Shown piece after piece: positions 8,059-17,669 of a DNA stretch of 64,000 bases; the first letter of the stretch is position 1; each line of letters begins with the position of its first letter. The DNA lies in NCBI RefSeq assembly GCF_029945685.1, contig NZ_JAQSDA010000016.1, positions 1-64,000 of the forward strand, written 5' to 3'. The stretch comes from Polaromonas sp. Lineage in GTDB: Bacteria > Pseudomonadota > Gammaproteobacteria > Burkholderiales > Burkholderiaceae_C. The position numbers and the translations under genes are program-made. The notes below the pieces were generated by a model. The model saw only the letters and a list, made by a program, of their open reading frames with translations, had not been told where the DNA came from and did no database searches.

Positions 8059-8799
8059 TCAGTCTGCCTGGCACCACCGGCCCGACGCCGGGCACACACT
8101 GGCCGGCGCACCGTTCAGCCAGACCTGCTCTTCGTCCAGCAGCAAGGCGGTCGGCGGGTCGATGTCGAAGCTGATCCCCAGTGCGTGCCCGACAGCGGCA
8201 TCTTCAATGGGCAGCTCCCAGCTCAGGAACACCAGGCTGCAGTCCTGGCCGGGTGGGAAATCGGCCGCATCAAAACCAGCGCCGTGGCGCTTGATCACCG
8301 CATGCGGCTGACCGGTATCGAAGACCACCATCGTGCCCCGGCGCAGGGGAATGCGAAGGTCCGCCGCCGGGAAATGCAGGTCCAGGCCCTTGTCCTCGCT
8401 CAGGAAAAGATTGCAGAAGGCCGCGCCGCCATACCGCGCGCCGTCGTGGTGGTAGCGTGCGCCGCGACAGGCCATCAGGGCGACGTCACAGGCAGCCAGC
8501 TCCACCTGCAGGCCCAGCGCGTGTGTCCAGTCCGACACCGCCTGCACGCAGCGCCGGTAGTCCGGCCAGCGCGCACGCGCCCGCACCAAAGGCAAGGCCT
8601 CGACGTCTCCGGGTTCCAGTTCCAGGCGCAGCGAGATCTCCCTTTCCCAGTCCGCCACCAGCCTGGCAGGAGGCACAGGCACATCGACCGTGCCCGACAG
8701 CACGACATCACTCACGCTGCGACTGCGCATGGCATCGCCACTGCGGAAATAGGCAGCCAGGCGGTCTTGTACGCGGGGTGGTGGTGAAACGGCGCTCAT
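8059..8799 (-). CDS. 2-oxoglutarate/Fe(II) dioxygenase-like protein
   Basis: A 246-residue protein resembling the 2OG-Fe(II) oxygenase fold. Candidate iron ligands are the HxD-type YHHDGARYGG around residue 123 and a distal His in TGQPHAVIKR, with the following Arg able to hold 2-oxoglutarate. Between them lies FCNLFLSEDKGLDLHFP, as in proline-4-hydroxylase-like domains. The N terminus is not conserved. The ATG at 8799 is preferred over a TTG at 8838, although neither has a clear ribosome binding site. It converges with the small gene ending at 8022. The substrate is unknown. Confidence 0.68.
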   Translation of the reverse strand: MSAVSPPPRVQDRLAAYFRSGDAMRSRSVSDVVLSGTVDVPVPPARLVADWEREISLRLELEPGDVEALPLVRARARWPDYRRCVQAVSDWTHALGLQVELAACDVALMACRGARYHHDGARYGGAAFCNLFLSEDKGLDLHFPAADLRIPLRRGTMVVFDTGQPHAVIKRHGAGFDAADFPPGQDCSLVFLSWELPIEDAAVGHALGISFDIDPPTALLLDEEQVWLNGAPASVCPASGRWCQAD

Positions 8800-9056
8800 C
8801 TGCGCCAGTGTAGTCAGGCGGCGCAAGCCGCTTGACAAAGGCGTGCCCGCAGCACTGGCCTAAACACGGCAGTTAGCTGAGAATGGCATACCTTGAGCTG
8901 AAATCGCGACGGCGACTTTGTCAAATTCAATCTGCCTGCATAAACATGCAATCGATCAAGCCAACTGTATGACTACCAACATCTTTTGCGATTTTTCTGC
9001 GTCATGTTATCTGGCAAGGCGCCGTCTTATTCCGCAGTTTTGCGGGATATATCAAA
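8800..9056. other. Gene-free stretch, AT-richer than surroundings
   Basis: Base composition drops well below the surrounding GC level from about 8880. No convincing gene was found. It must hold the promoter of the oxygenase gene (leftward) and, near its right end, the short hairpin CCGC-AGTTTT-GCGG at 9032-9045 just before the inverted-repeat-bounded lipoprotein gene. The composition suggests acquired DNA. Confidence 0.5.
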
Positions 9057-9446
9057 GTTAGACCTCACATACATAGACAACGAGAGGAGCCATCTCATGA
9101 AGTCCCTTCTTCTACTCGCGCTTGCAGCGATTCTCGGCGGGTGCGCCACCTCTCGGCAAATCGTCGGACCCAATGGAACGCCTGCGCACGCGATCCGCTG
9201 CGGTGCTGCTGTTGCGGACGCCTGTATGGAAAAGGCCGGGGAGCTATGTCCGAATGGATACACCGTTTTGAACTCGCAAGGATCGCAGTACTTGGGCCAA
9301 TCGAGTACGGGGTACGTCGGAGGTTCGTGGAACCGAAGCGGAGGCAGCCTCTCAGGCTCGTCCTCCTCCATCCCACTAGTGACACCGAACACTCTGCTGG
9401 TTGAATGCAAGGCGCCCAAGTGAGGGACCGGCGAGTGAGGTCTAAC
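9057..9446 (+). mobile_element. Integron-cassette-like unit bounded by perfect 12-bp inverted repeats
   Basis: GTTAGACCTCAC at 9057-9068 and GTGAGGTCTAAC at 9435-9446 are perfect reverse complements and enclose one lipoprotein gene with its ribosome binding site. GTTAGAC and GTCTAAC fit the GTTRRRY and RYYYAAC boxes of integron attC sites, where the cassette start and its own attC 5' box are complementary in just this way. A second GTTRRRY box, GTTAAAT, follows at 9453-9459 in the context CTCCAACGTTAAATG. A full-length attC was not recognised and there is no integrase in the window. Confidence 0.5.
9097..9423 (+). CDS. Small lipoprotein of the putative cassette
   Basis: A 108-residue predicted lipoprotein. 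MKSLLLLALAAILGGC is a full lipoprotein signal with Cys16 as the anchor. The mature part holds four more cysteines: RCG, DAC, LCPNGY and VECKAPK. A Gly/Ser-rich stretch (GYVGGSWNRSGGSLSGSSSS) follows. The ATG at 9097 has GAGAGGAGC upstream; an upstream in-frame extension to 8986 would read through the inverted repeat and is rejected. Base composition is clearly lower in GC than its neighbours. Similar short lipoproteins are common passengers in integron cassettes, but the function is unknown. Confidence 0.75.
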   Translation: MKSLLLLALAAILGGCATSRQIVGPNGTPAHAIRCGAAVADACMEKAGELCPNGYTVLNSQGSQYLGQSSTGYVGGSWNRSGGSLSGSSSSIPLVTPNTLLVECKAPK

Positions 9447-9589
9447 TCCAACGTTAAATGTTCGTTTTTGTCGGTGGACCTTCTCACACTTTTCCTAAAC
9501 AAGTTTGCTGAGCCCATACGCTGGTAACTGCCCTCTGAGGACGATCCGGAATAGCCACAATTCCGCTGTTCGCCGGTGATTCTCCGGGA

Positions 9590-10321
9590 TCAACCACCCG
9601 GCGCGTGAGTCACAGCCTCGTCGCGCGCAATACGCCCGTCGATCAGCTCGACCAGCCGGTCGCAACGCGCGGCCAGACGCGGGTCGTGGGTGACCACCAC
9701 AAAGGTGGTGCCGAGTTCGACGTGCATGCGCCGCAGCTGCACAAACACCTCGTCGGACGAGGCGGTGTCGAGGTTGCCGGTGGGCTCATCGGCCAGCACC
9801 AGCGCCGGCTCCATCACCAGGGCACGGGCAATCGCCACACGCTGCTGCATGCCGCCCGAGAGTTCGGCCGGCCGCTTGTCCATGGCCTTGGCCAGGCCCA
9901 CCGAGGCCAGCAGCGCGCGGGCATGTTCTTTTTGTTTGGCACTGACGTGGCCACCGCGCATCAGTGCAGGCAAGGTGACGTTTTCCAGCGCGGTGAAGGC
10001 GGGCAGCAGGTGATGGAACTGGAACACAAAGCCCAGGGTGCTGCGCCGCAGCAGGGTCAGGGCCGCGTCGTCCAGACCATGCACCTCTTCGCCCTGCAGC
10101 CGGTAGCTGCCGGACGTCATCCCTTCCAGCAGGCCGACGATGTTGAGCAGCGTGCTTTTGCCGGAGCCGGAGGGGCCGATCAGCGCGATGAATTCGCCGC
10201 GTTGCACCTGCAGCGACACGCCGTGCAGCACCTCGGCTTCGCTGGGCAGGCCGATGTTGTAGCTCTTGCGGACCTCGCCCATGTCGATCAGCGCGCGGGG
10301 ATTATCGGTGGCTGCCGTCAT
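9590..10321 (-). CDS. ABC transporter ATP-binding protein (MacB/LolD class)
   Basis: A 243-residue ATPase with Walker [10 protein letters not shown], signature LSGGMQQR, Walker B ALVLADEPTGNLD and the switch His in VVVTHDPRLA. The DEPTGNLD form is typical of the LolD/MacB/FtsE branch that works with FtsX-type permeases. The ATG at 10321 lies four bases after the permease stop, so the two are co-translated; longer starts would run into the permease gene. It is last in the five-gene run ruvA-ruvB-adaptor-permease-ATPase. The exported substrate is unknown. Confidence 0.9.
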   Translation of the reverse strand: MTAATDNPRALIDMGEVRKSYNIGLPSEAEVLHGVSLQVQRGEFIALIGPSGSGKSTLLNIVGLLEGMTSGSYRLQGEEVHGLDDAALTLLRRSTLGFVFQFHHLLPAFTALENVTLPALMRGGHVSAKQKEHARALLASVGLAKAMDKRPAELSGGMQQRVAIARALVMEPALVLADEPTGNLDTASSDEVFVQLRRMHVELGTTFVVVTHDPRLAARCDRLVELIDGRIARDEAVTHAPGG

Positions 10322-10325
10322 GGGG

Positions 10326-11552
10326 TTACATCCGAATCGCCTGCGCCGGGTCCAGTGCCGCGGCGCGGCGTGCCGGCGCCACCGCGGCCAGCACCCCGCA
10401 CACGGTGGCAATCAGCGCCACCTGAACGGCCGTGGCCAGCGGCAGTGTGATGACAAACAGCGGCAGCCCGTCAGAGCCGCGCACAAATTTGGTGAACAGC
10501 CAGATCATCAGCACGGCCAGCGCAATGCCGAGGGCCGAGCCAAGCGCACCCACCACCGCGCCCTGCACCAGGAACAGCCGCAGGATCTGCCCACGCGTGG
10601 CGCCCATGGCACGCAGAATGCCGATCTCGCGGCGCTTCTGCACCACCGACACCACCAGCACGCTGGCGATGCCCAACACCACCACCACCAGCACCACCCC
10701 GCGTATCAGCGCCGTGCTGACCGACTGGGCGTTGAGGGCCGATACCAGTTGCGCATTGCTTTCCTGCCAGCTTTCGATCTTGTAGGGAAACTGCCGGCGC
10801 AGGTCGCCGGCCAGCACTTGCGCCGACCAGACGTCTTTCACGGTCAGGTCCAGGCTGGTGGCGCCGCCGGGCAGGCCCAGCAGGTTTTGCGCCGCGCGCA
10901 GCGGCACGATGACGGTGCGCCGGTTCAAGTCCTTGATGCCCAGGTCCACCAGCGCGGTGACACGCACCGATTCGCTGACCAGGCCGGTCTGCACCGTCAG
11001 GCGGTCACCGGCGCGCACGCCCAGGTCAGCCGCCAGCTCCTTGCCCACGATGGCCTCGCCCGGCGCCAGCCGCGCAGTGCCGCTGATCACCTTGCCGCGC
11101 AGCCCGACGACGCGGTCGTAGCGGTCCAGGTCCACGCCCAGCAGCGCGATCGCCTGGGTGGCCTCGCCGCGCAGCGCCAGACCGGCGCCCGACACCATGG
11201 GGGACACACCGGCAACACCGGGCAGGGCTTCGAGCAGCGGCACCAGCGCCTGCCAGTTGGCGACCGAGCGCAGGCGCTGCGCGCGCGGCTGGGTGTCGGT
11301 CAGGGCGGTGGTGCCCGGCACGTCCGGCCAGGCCGGCGTGACCACGTCATCCGGCGCGCGCACGCTGATGTGCGCCTGCGCGCCCAGGGTCTTGGTCAGG
11401 GTGCTGCCCTGCAGGCCGCTGATCAGCGCCGAGATGTAGGCGATGACCGCCACACCGGCGGCCACACCGACGATGATGAGCACGGTCTGCATGCGGCCTT
11501 CGCGCAGGAAACGCAGCGCCACGCGCCATTCAAAACCAAGCCCGGGGATCAT
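10326..11552 (-). CDS. ABC transporter permease, MacB/FtsX family
   Basis: A 408-residue inner-membrane protein with the FtsX/MacB layout: one N-terminal membrane helix (TVLIIVGVAAGVAVIAYISA), a large periplasmic domain of about 230 residues, then three C-terminal helices. The conserved REIGILRAMGATRGQILRLF cytoplasmic segment is present at about residue 310. It ends ARRAAALDPAQAIRM, the usual MacB-type end. It stands between the ATPase (downstream, 4 bases) and the periplasmic adaptor (upstream, 6 bases), so the three make one tripartite exporter. Confidence 0.9.
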   Translation of the reverse strand: MIPGLGFEWRVALRFLREGRMQTVLIIVGVAAGVAVIAYISALISGLQGSTLTKTLGAQAHISVRAPDDVVTPAWPDVPGTTALTDTQPRAQRLRSVANWQALVPLLEALPGVAGVSPMVSGAGLALRGEATQAIALLGVDLDRYDRVVGLRGKVISGTARLAPGEAIVGKELAADLGVRAGDRLTVQTGLVSESVRVTALVDLGIKDLNRRTVIVPLRAAQNLLGLPGGATSLDLTVKDVWSAQVLAGDLRRQFPYKIESWQESNAQLVSALNAQSVSTALIRGVVLVVVVLGIASVLVVSVVQKRREIGILRAMGATRGQILRLFLVQGAVVGALGSALGIALAVLMIWLFTKFVRGSDGLPLFVITLPLATAVQVALIATVCGVLAAVAPARRAAALDPAQAIRM

Positions 11553-11558
11553 GCCGCG

Positions 11559-12863
11559 TCAGCGCCCCATGGCGTTGCTCACGGCCGCGCCCGCGTCGGA
11601 CGTGGCCGCCGCTTTGGCGATCGGCTGCCCCGGTGTCCAGGCCACGGGACGCGCGCGGATCCGGGCGCCGGCCGGCACGCTGCTCCCCAGCAGCACGGCA
11701 TCCCCTTCGGCCAGGCCCTCGAGCACCTCGGCCGCGTCCAGCGTGCGCAGGCCCAGGCGCAGCTTGCGCTCCTGCGCACGCCCTGTCTCGGCGACCAGCA
11801 CCGTCGCCGTGGTGGACGTGGCCTGGCCGCGCAGGGCGCTCAGCGGCAGCACCAGGGCGCGTTCGCGCCGCCCGGTCTCGACCTCGACCGACAGCGTCAT
11901 GTCTTCGCGCAAAAAGGCCGGTGCCTGCTGCTCGAGCGCAAACTTGACTTCGATCGCGCCGCGCTGGGCATCGACCGCGGGGGCAATCGACAACACGCGG
12001 GCGGCAAAACGCTGGTCGGCAAAAGCGTCGGCCACCACGGCCGCCTTCTGGCCCGGCTGCAACTGGTCAAGAAAACGCTCGTCCACCTGCGCCGTGAGCT
12101 GCGTGGGGCCGGCCAGCGCCAGGCTCATCAGAGCCTTGCCGGGCTGCACGATCTGCCCCGGCTCGACGTTACGGGTCAGAACCCGCGCGTCGGTCGGTGC
12201 CAGCACGGCCGCCTGTGCCAGGCGGGCGCGCGCGGCCGCCGTGGCGGCGCTGGCCAGGGCCAGCTGGGCCTGGGCCTGGGCCACATCGGTGCCGGCATCG
12301 GCGTTGGCCTGGGTCTGGGCACGGGCACCCGTCTGCTGCGCCCGCGCCACTTCGACCGCGCGCCGGACTTCATCGAGCCGTGCTTCGCTGAGAAAACCCT
12401 GGGCCACCAGCTGCTGGGTGCGTGCCAGCTCTGCCTCGGCCGCCTTCAGCGTCGAGTCGGCCTGCGCGAGGCCGGCCTGGGCGGCCGTCCGGCCGGTGCT
12501 GCGCAGGCCTGCCATGCGCGCCTGCGCCTGGCGCTCCGACGCCAGCGCCTGCGTCACCGCGGCGCGCAGCTCCTCGGTTTCCAGCTGGACCAGCACCTCG
12601 CCCTGGCGCACCTGCGCGCCTTCGGCCACCCGCACCTGCGCCACGCGCCCGGTCACGGTGCTGCCCACATCCACACGCGACAGGGTTGCCACGCGGGCAG
12701 AAAACTGCAGGGTCCGCAGCAGCGGCGCGTAACGCAGCTCCAGCACATCGACCCGGGGGCTTTTCTGGACAAACCAGGCCGCGCCGGCTGCCACCACGAC
12801 GATGGCCACGACCCCCATCCAGATCCAGCCGCGTTTCAGGGAGAGGGTGTGTGCCAGGTTCAT
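11559..12863 (-). CDS. Periplasmic adaptor subunit of ABC exporter (MacA/HlyD family)
   Basis: A 434-residue membrane-fusion protein. One N-terminal anchor (WIWMGVVAIVVVAAGAAWFV) is followed by a biotinyl-lipoyl-like half (GRVAQVRVAEGAQVRQGEVL). An Ala/Gln-rich coiled-coil hairpin follows at about residues 100-210, then the second lipoyl half (VLTRNVEPGQIVQPGKALMS) and beta-barrel domains. Such adaptors link an inner-membrane ABC permease to an outer-membrane TolC-like channel; none is encoded in the window. The ATG at 12863 is chosen over a TTG at 12887, which would overlap ruvB. It starts seven bases beyond the ruvB stop. Confidence 0.9.
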   Translation of the reverse strand: MNLAHTLSLKRGWIWMGVVAIVVVAAGAAWFVQKSPRVDVLELRYAPLLRTLQFSARVATLSRVDVGSTVTGRVAQVRVAEGAQVRQGEVLVQLETEELRAAVTQALASERQAQARMAGLRSTGRTAAQAGLAQADSTLKAAEAELARTQQLVAQGFLSEARLDEVRRAVEVARAQQTGARAQTQANADAGTDVAQAQAQLALASAATAAARARLAQAAVLAPTDARVLTRNVEPGQIVQPGKALMSLALAGPTQLTAQVDERFLDQLQPGQKAAVVADAFADQRFAARVLSIAPAVDAQRGAIEVKFALEQQAPAFLREDMTLSVEVETGRRERALVLPLSALRGQATSTTATVLVAETGRAQERKLRLGLRTLDAAEVLEGLAEGDAVLLGSSVPAGARIRARPVAWTPGQPIAKAAATSDAGAAVSNAMGR

Positions 12864-12870
12864 GGAGCTT

Positions 12871-13944
<1,074 letters not shown>

Positions 13945-13945
13945 G

Positions 13946-14518
13946 TCATTTCGCCAGGGCCTTCAGCGCCAGCTTGATGCCGTCACTGACGCCAATGTCT
14001 TTGGGCAGGGCCTTGAGCGCCAGCGCTGCATCGCGGTCGCTGTAGCCCAGCGCCACCAGCGCCTGCAGGATGTCCGACTGCGCGTCGTCGGTCACGCTGA
14101 CCGTGATGCCCATGTCGGCGCCGAGTTTGCCCTTGAGTTCGAGCAGCAGGCGTTCGGCGGTTTTTTTGCCGATGCCGGGCACCTTGATGATGCGGCCGGC
14201 TTCCTGCTGCGTCACGGCCTGGGCCAGCTCGTCCACACTCATGCCGCTGAGCACGCTGAGCGCGGTGCGCGGGCCGACGCCGGAAATCTTGATCAGCTGG
14301 CGGAAGGCGGCACGTTCGCCAGCGCTGCCGAAGCCGTAGAGGATTTGCGCGTCCTCGCGCACCACAAAATGCGTCAGCAGCGAGACTTTTTCGCCCAGGC
14401 CGGGGAGGTTGTAAAAGGTGCTCATGGGCACCTGCACCTCGTAACCCACGCCATTGCAATCCACCAGCAGTTCCGGGGGATTCTTTTCGGCCAGCAGGCC
14501 ACTTATTCTTCCTATCAT
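13946..14518 (-). CDS. ruvA: Holliday junction DNA helicase subunit RuvA
   Basis: RuvA binds four-way junctions as a tetramer and loads RuvB. The 190-residue protein starts MIGRISGLL, the conserved opening, and shows two helix-hairpin-helix segments ([15 protein letters not shown] and [20 protein letters not shown]). It also has the C-terminal domain III that contacts RuvB ([20 protein letters not shown]). The ATG at 14518 fits the family start; a GTG two codons earlier is possible but less likely. It opens the leftward operon with ruvB and the ABC exporter genes and diverges from phoH. Confidence 0.96.
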   Translation of the reverse strand: MIGRISGLLAEKNPPELLVDCNGVGYEVQVPMSTFYNLPGLGEKVSLLTHFVVREDAQILYGFGSAGERAAFRQLIKISGVGPRTALSVLSGMSVDELAQAVTQQEAGRIIKVPGIGKKTAERLLLELKGKLGADMGITVSVTDDAQSDILQALVALGYSDRDAALALKALPKDIGVSDGIKLALKALAK

Positions 14519-14634
14519 GGGCAAATCTTAGCAGTCGTGCCCACGTACCCGCTGACTTGAATATCGGGGGACAATCACCCATCTGCCTGTGTCCCGCCGG
14601 TTCTGACCGGTCCAACCGCCCGGAAAGCCTGCAT

Positions 14635-15648
14635 TTGATCCTCCGCCACACTTTCACCCCGCCGAACAACACCCGCATGGGCCACCTGTGCGGGCCCATG
14701 GATTCGCACATCCGTACCGTCGAAGCGGCGCTGCAGGTCACGATTGCGCACCGCTTCGAGCAGTTCAAGATCGACGGGCCCAAAGTCAAGGCGCAGCAGG
14801 CGCTGGAAGTGCTGCAGGCACTGTATGAAATGGCGCAACGGCCTATCCCTGAGGAAACCGTGCAGCTGATGCTGGCCGGTGACACCGCGCTGAGCATCGC
14901 CCCCGACGGCGCCATGGCCCTGTCCACCCGCCGCGCCGACCTGCGCGCGCGCACCACGAATCAGGGCGCCTACCTGGAAAACATCGCCACGCACGACATC
15001 ACCTTCGGCATCGGCCCGGCCGGCACCGGCAAGACCTACCTGGCCGTGGCCTGCGCGGTCGATGCGCTGGAGCGCAGCGCGGTGCAGCGCATCGTGCTGA
15101 CGCGCCCGGCGGTGGAAGCCGGCGAGCGCCTGGGCTTTCTGCCCGGCGACCTGAACCAGAAGGTGGACCCTTACCTGCGCCCGCTCTACGACGCCTTGTA
15201 CGAGTTGATGGGCTTCGAACGTGTGCAGAAGGCTTTCGAGCGCCAGCAGATCGAGATCGCGCCGCTGGCCTTCATGCGCGGGCGAACGCTGAACCATGCC
15301 TTTGTGATCCTCGACGAGGCGCAGAACACCACGCCCGAGCAGATGAAGATGTTTCTGACCCGCATCGGCTTCGGCGCCAAGGCGGTGATCACCGGCGACG
15401 TCAGCCAGGTCGATTTGCCGCGCACGCAGCTCAGCGGGCTGATTGATGCCGAACGTGTGCTCAAGCGCGTCAAGGGCATTGCGATCACCCGCCTGACCAG
15501 CGCCGACGTGGTGCGGCACCCGCTGGTGGCGCGCATCGTGGACGCCTACGACGGCTACAAGGGCAACACCCCGGACATAGCCGACGCTATTGATTCGATA
15601 GTGCCTCTCGCCCGTCCCACAAGGACAAAAAGCCGAAATGGCTCTTAA
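14635..15648 (+). CDS. PhoH-family ATPase
   Basis: A 337-residue PhoH/YbeZ-type P-loop ATPase, linked to RNA metabolism by its constant pairing with ybeY. Walker A is [11 protein letters not shown] at about residue 132 and Walker B is FVILDEAQN at about 225. The TTG at 14635 is preferred: it begins with [13 protein letters not shown], the conserved start of betaproteobacterial PhoH proteins, and CCGGAAAG lies upstream. An ATG at 14557 would add 26 non-conserved residues. The last 20 residues ([13 protein letters not shown] onward) are encoded by copy 4 of the dispersed repeat. The gene overlaps ybeY by 11 bases. Confidence 0.92.
   Translation: MILRHTFTPPNNTRMGHLCGPMDSHIRTVEAALQVTIAHRFEQFKIDGPKVKAQQALEVLQALYEMAQRPIPEETVQLMLAGDTALSIAPDGAMALSTRRADLRARTTNQGAYLENIATHDITFGIGPAGTGKTYLAVACAVDALERSAVQRIVLTRPAVEAGERLGFLPGDLNQKVDPYLRPLYDALYELMGFERVQKAFERQQIEIAPLAFMRGRTLNHAFVILDEAQNTTPEQMKMFLTRIGFGAKAVITGDVSQVDLPRTQLSGLIDAERVLKRVKGIAITRLTSADVVRHPLVARIVDAYDGYKGNTPDIADAIDSIVPLARPTRTKSRNGS
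15583..15641 (-). repeat. Dispersed palindromic element, copy 4 (phoH end / ybeY start)
   Basis: GACGCTATTGATTCGATAGT opens this copy on the plus strand and it runs to AAAAGCCGAAATGG. It supplies the PhoH C terminus, the ACAAGGAC ribosome binding site and the ATG of ybeY. Its frame (GAC GCT ATT GAT TCG ATA GTG) is that of copies 1, 3, 7 and 11. Confidence 0.65.
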
Positions 15649-16090
15649 CCAGCTGAGCCTGTCGCTGCAGTTCGGCGACCTCCAGGACGCGAAGCGTCAC
15701 CGTGCCGCCCTGCCGCGCCACAGTGTGGCGCGCTGGATTCGCCACGCGCTGGACAGCGATGCCGAGATCACGGTGCGTATCGTGGACGCCGAAGAAGGCC
15801 AGGCGCTGAACCGCAGCTACCGGCAGAAGGACTACGCCACCAACGTGCTGACCTTCGACTACACCCGGGAACCCGTGGTCACGGCCGACCTGGTGCTGTG
15901 TGCGCCCGTGGTGGAACGCGAGGCCCGCGAGCAGGGCAAAACCCTGCAGGCGCACTACGCCCACCTGCTGGTGCACGGCGCGCTGCACGCCCAGGGCTAC
16001 GACCACGAGACGAACGAAGGGGATGCGCTGGAGATGGAAACGCTGGAAATCATGCTGCTGGACGCGCTGGGGTTTCCCAACCCCTACTGA
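15638..16090 (+). CDS. ybeY: Endoribonuclease YbeY
   Basis: YbeY is a zinc-dependent single-strand endoribonuclease needed for 16S rRNA 3' processing and ribosome quality control. The metal motif [12 protein letters not shown] (HxxxHxxxxxH) is intact near residue 115, and [19 protein letters not shown] is the conserved core. The 150-residue length is normal. The ATG at 15638 lies within the phoH end, with an ACAAGGAC site upstream inside the dispersed repeat. The phoH-ybeY pairing is strongly conserved. Confidence 0.95.
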   Translation: MALNQLSLSLQFGDLQDAKRHRAALPRHSVARWIRHALDSDAEITVRIVDAEEGQALNRSYRQKDYATNVLTFDYTREPVVTADLVLCAPVVEREAREQGKTLQAHYAHLLVHGALHAQGYDHETNEGDALEMETLEIMLLDALGFPNPY

Positions 16091-16174
16091 CCGGCGGCGG
16101 CCTATGATGGCGCCTGAAACTGGCGGTCTGCCCCGGTTTCCGGTGTATCGACAACAACGATAAAAGGGAGTCTC

Positions 16175-17209
16175 ATGAAAAACATCCGCAAAGCGATGCT
16201 GGCATCGCTGTCCCTCTCATGCCTGCTCTGCGGAGCTGCCCTCGCCAATCCCCGGGCCGACGCGCTGATGAAAAGCTTCGACACCAATGGGGACGGCAAG
16301 ATCTCTGCCGACGAGTGGCTGGGCAACAAGCGCCGGTTCCAGAAAATCGATGCCAATGGGGACGGCTTTGTCACGCCTGAGGAACTGGCGACGGCTTTCG
16401 ACAATGTCGCCGCCGGAGCCGGCCCGAATGGCGAAGCCCGGGAAGGTGGCGCGAAGGCCAATTCGCCAGAACCCCACAAAGTGCCGCTGTTCCAGCTCAA
16501 GAACGTCAACAGCCAGGCCTTTCTGAACGGGAGGACGCCGAAAGAGCAGATGCACGCGATCGGCATGCAGGAGAGCGGTCTGACGGCGGTCTTCCCGCAA
16601 GGCGGCGGCTGCCACCCGATAGACCACGTTTTCGGAGAAGTCTGGCAAGGGGGTACGGACAAGAACAAACTGCACTCGGGGGCCGACATTCCAGCTCCTT
16701 ACGGCGAACCGATTCATGCCATGGCCGACGGCGTGGTGGTGGCCCGGGCCGACGGCGGCGGTGAAGGTCCGCGCAAGAACCGCGGCGTGTTGGTCGTCCT
16801 GCAGCATTCCCCGCAGGACAGCGGCCTGCCGGTGTGGTCGTACACCCTGTATTCGCATTTCAGCAAGGCACCCGAACTGGAAATCGGGCAACGCGTGCGC
16901 ATGGGCGAGTACCTCGGGCCGAACGGCAGAAGCGGCGTTCCGGGAGCCAGCCGGGAGCCCCATCTGCACCTGTCTGCCTTCATCAGCGAGTCACCCCGCT
17001 ATGCGGTGGCAAACGATACGGTGGTGCCGGAAGGCGGCCGCTTCATCGACCCGATCGCCCTGTTTCGCGGCCAGTTGCCCATGGACACGGCACTGATGCG
17101 GGACCTGCCCGCTGCGCAAAAGGTGATCCCCGCGGCCTACAAGCGCAAGAGCGGCGAGATTGTGCCGGCTGGCGCCAAGCTGATCTGGCCCTTCCTGTGC
17201 AAGGGCTAG
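16175..17209 (+). CDS. Secreted EF-hand / M23-type peptidase-like protein
   Basis: A 344-residue secreted protein combining two modules. A signal peptide (MKNIRKAMLASLSLSCLLCG, cleavage after AALA) is followed by two intact EF-hand loops, DTNGDGKISADEW at about residue 36 and DANGDGFVTPEEL at about 57. A linker leads to an M23-like peptidase fold with HSGAD near residue 167 and HLHLSAF near 268. HxxxD plus HxH are the zinc ligands of LytM-type endopeptidases, so calcium-modulated wall cleavage in the periplasm is plausible but inferred. AAAAGGGAG precedes the ATG. It converges with dtd 10 bases away. Confidence 0.78.
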   Translation: MKNIRKAMLASLSLSCLLCGAALANPRADALMKSFDTNGDGKISADEWLGNKRRFQKIDANGDGFVTPEELATAFDNVAAGAGPNGEAREGGAKANSPEPHKVPLFQLKNVNSQAFLNGRTPKEQMHAIGMQESGLTAVFPQGGGCHPIDHVFGEVWQGGTDKNKLHSGADIPAPYGEPIHAMADGVVVARADGGGEGPRKNRGVLVVLQHSPQDSGLPVWSYTLYSHFSKAPELEIGQRVRMGEYLGPNGRSGVPGASREPHLHLSAFISESPRYAVANDTVVPEGGRFIDPIALFRGQLPMDTALMRDLPAAQKVIPAAYKRKSGEIVPAGAKLIWPFLCKG

Positions 17210-17219
17210 CGCCGCTGTT

Positions 17220-17669
17220 TCAGGCGTAGGGCGGAATGTGCAGGGGAATGGTCACCGGCCCGTCATTGACCAGGTGCACCTGCATGTCCGCCGCAAACTG
17301 GCCGGTCTCTACCTTCGGATGGACCGACCGCGCCTGCGCCACGAAGTAATCGTACAAGTGCCGGCCGTCTTCGGGCAATGCCGCACCGGTGAAGCTGGGC
17401 CGGTTGCCGCCCGACACATCGGCGGCCAGCGTGAACTGGCTGACGAGAAGCAGGCCGCCGCCGGTGTCCTGCACGCTGCGATTCATCTTCCCAGCGTCGT
17501 CTGAAAAAATCCGCAACTTGAGGATTTTGGCGAGCAGCTTGTCCGCCTGGGCTTGGGCATCACCGCGTTCGGCACACAGCAGCACCAGCAGGCCGGCGCC
17601 GATCTCGCCGATCACCTCGCCGCCCACCCTCACCTGCGCCTGGCTCACGCGCTGGATCACGCTGATCAA
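17220..17669 (-). CDS. dtd: D-aminoacyl-tRNA deacylase Dtd
   Basis: Dtd removes D-amino acids (and glycine) wrongly attached to tRNA. The 149-residue protein has the opening [19 protein letters not shown], the SQFTLAAD motif near residue 77 and the NDGPVTIPL motif near the C terminus that forms the cross-subunit Gly-cisPro site. Length is standard. It overlaps the CDF gene by four bases (ATGA) at the end of the tyrS-CDF-dtd leftward run, which places a proofreading enzyme behind a tRNA synthetase. Confidence 0.96.
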   Translation of the reverse strand: MISVIQRVSQAQVRVGGEVIGEIGAGLLVLLCAERGDAQAQADKLLAKILKLRIFSDDAGKMNRSVQDTGGGLLLVSQFTLAADVSGGNRPSFTGAALPEDGRHLYDYFVAQARSVHPKVETGQFAADMQVHLVNDGPVTIPLHIPPYA

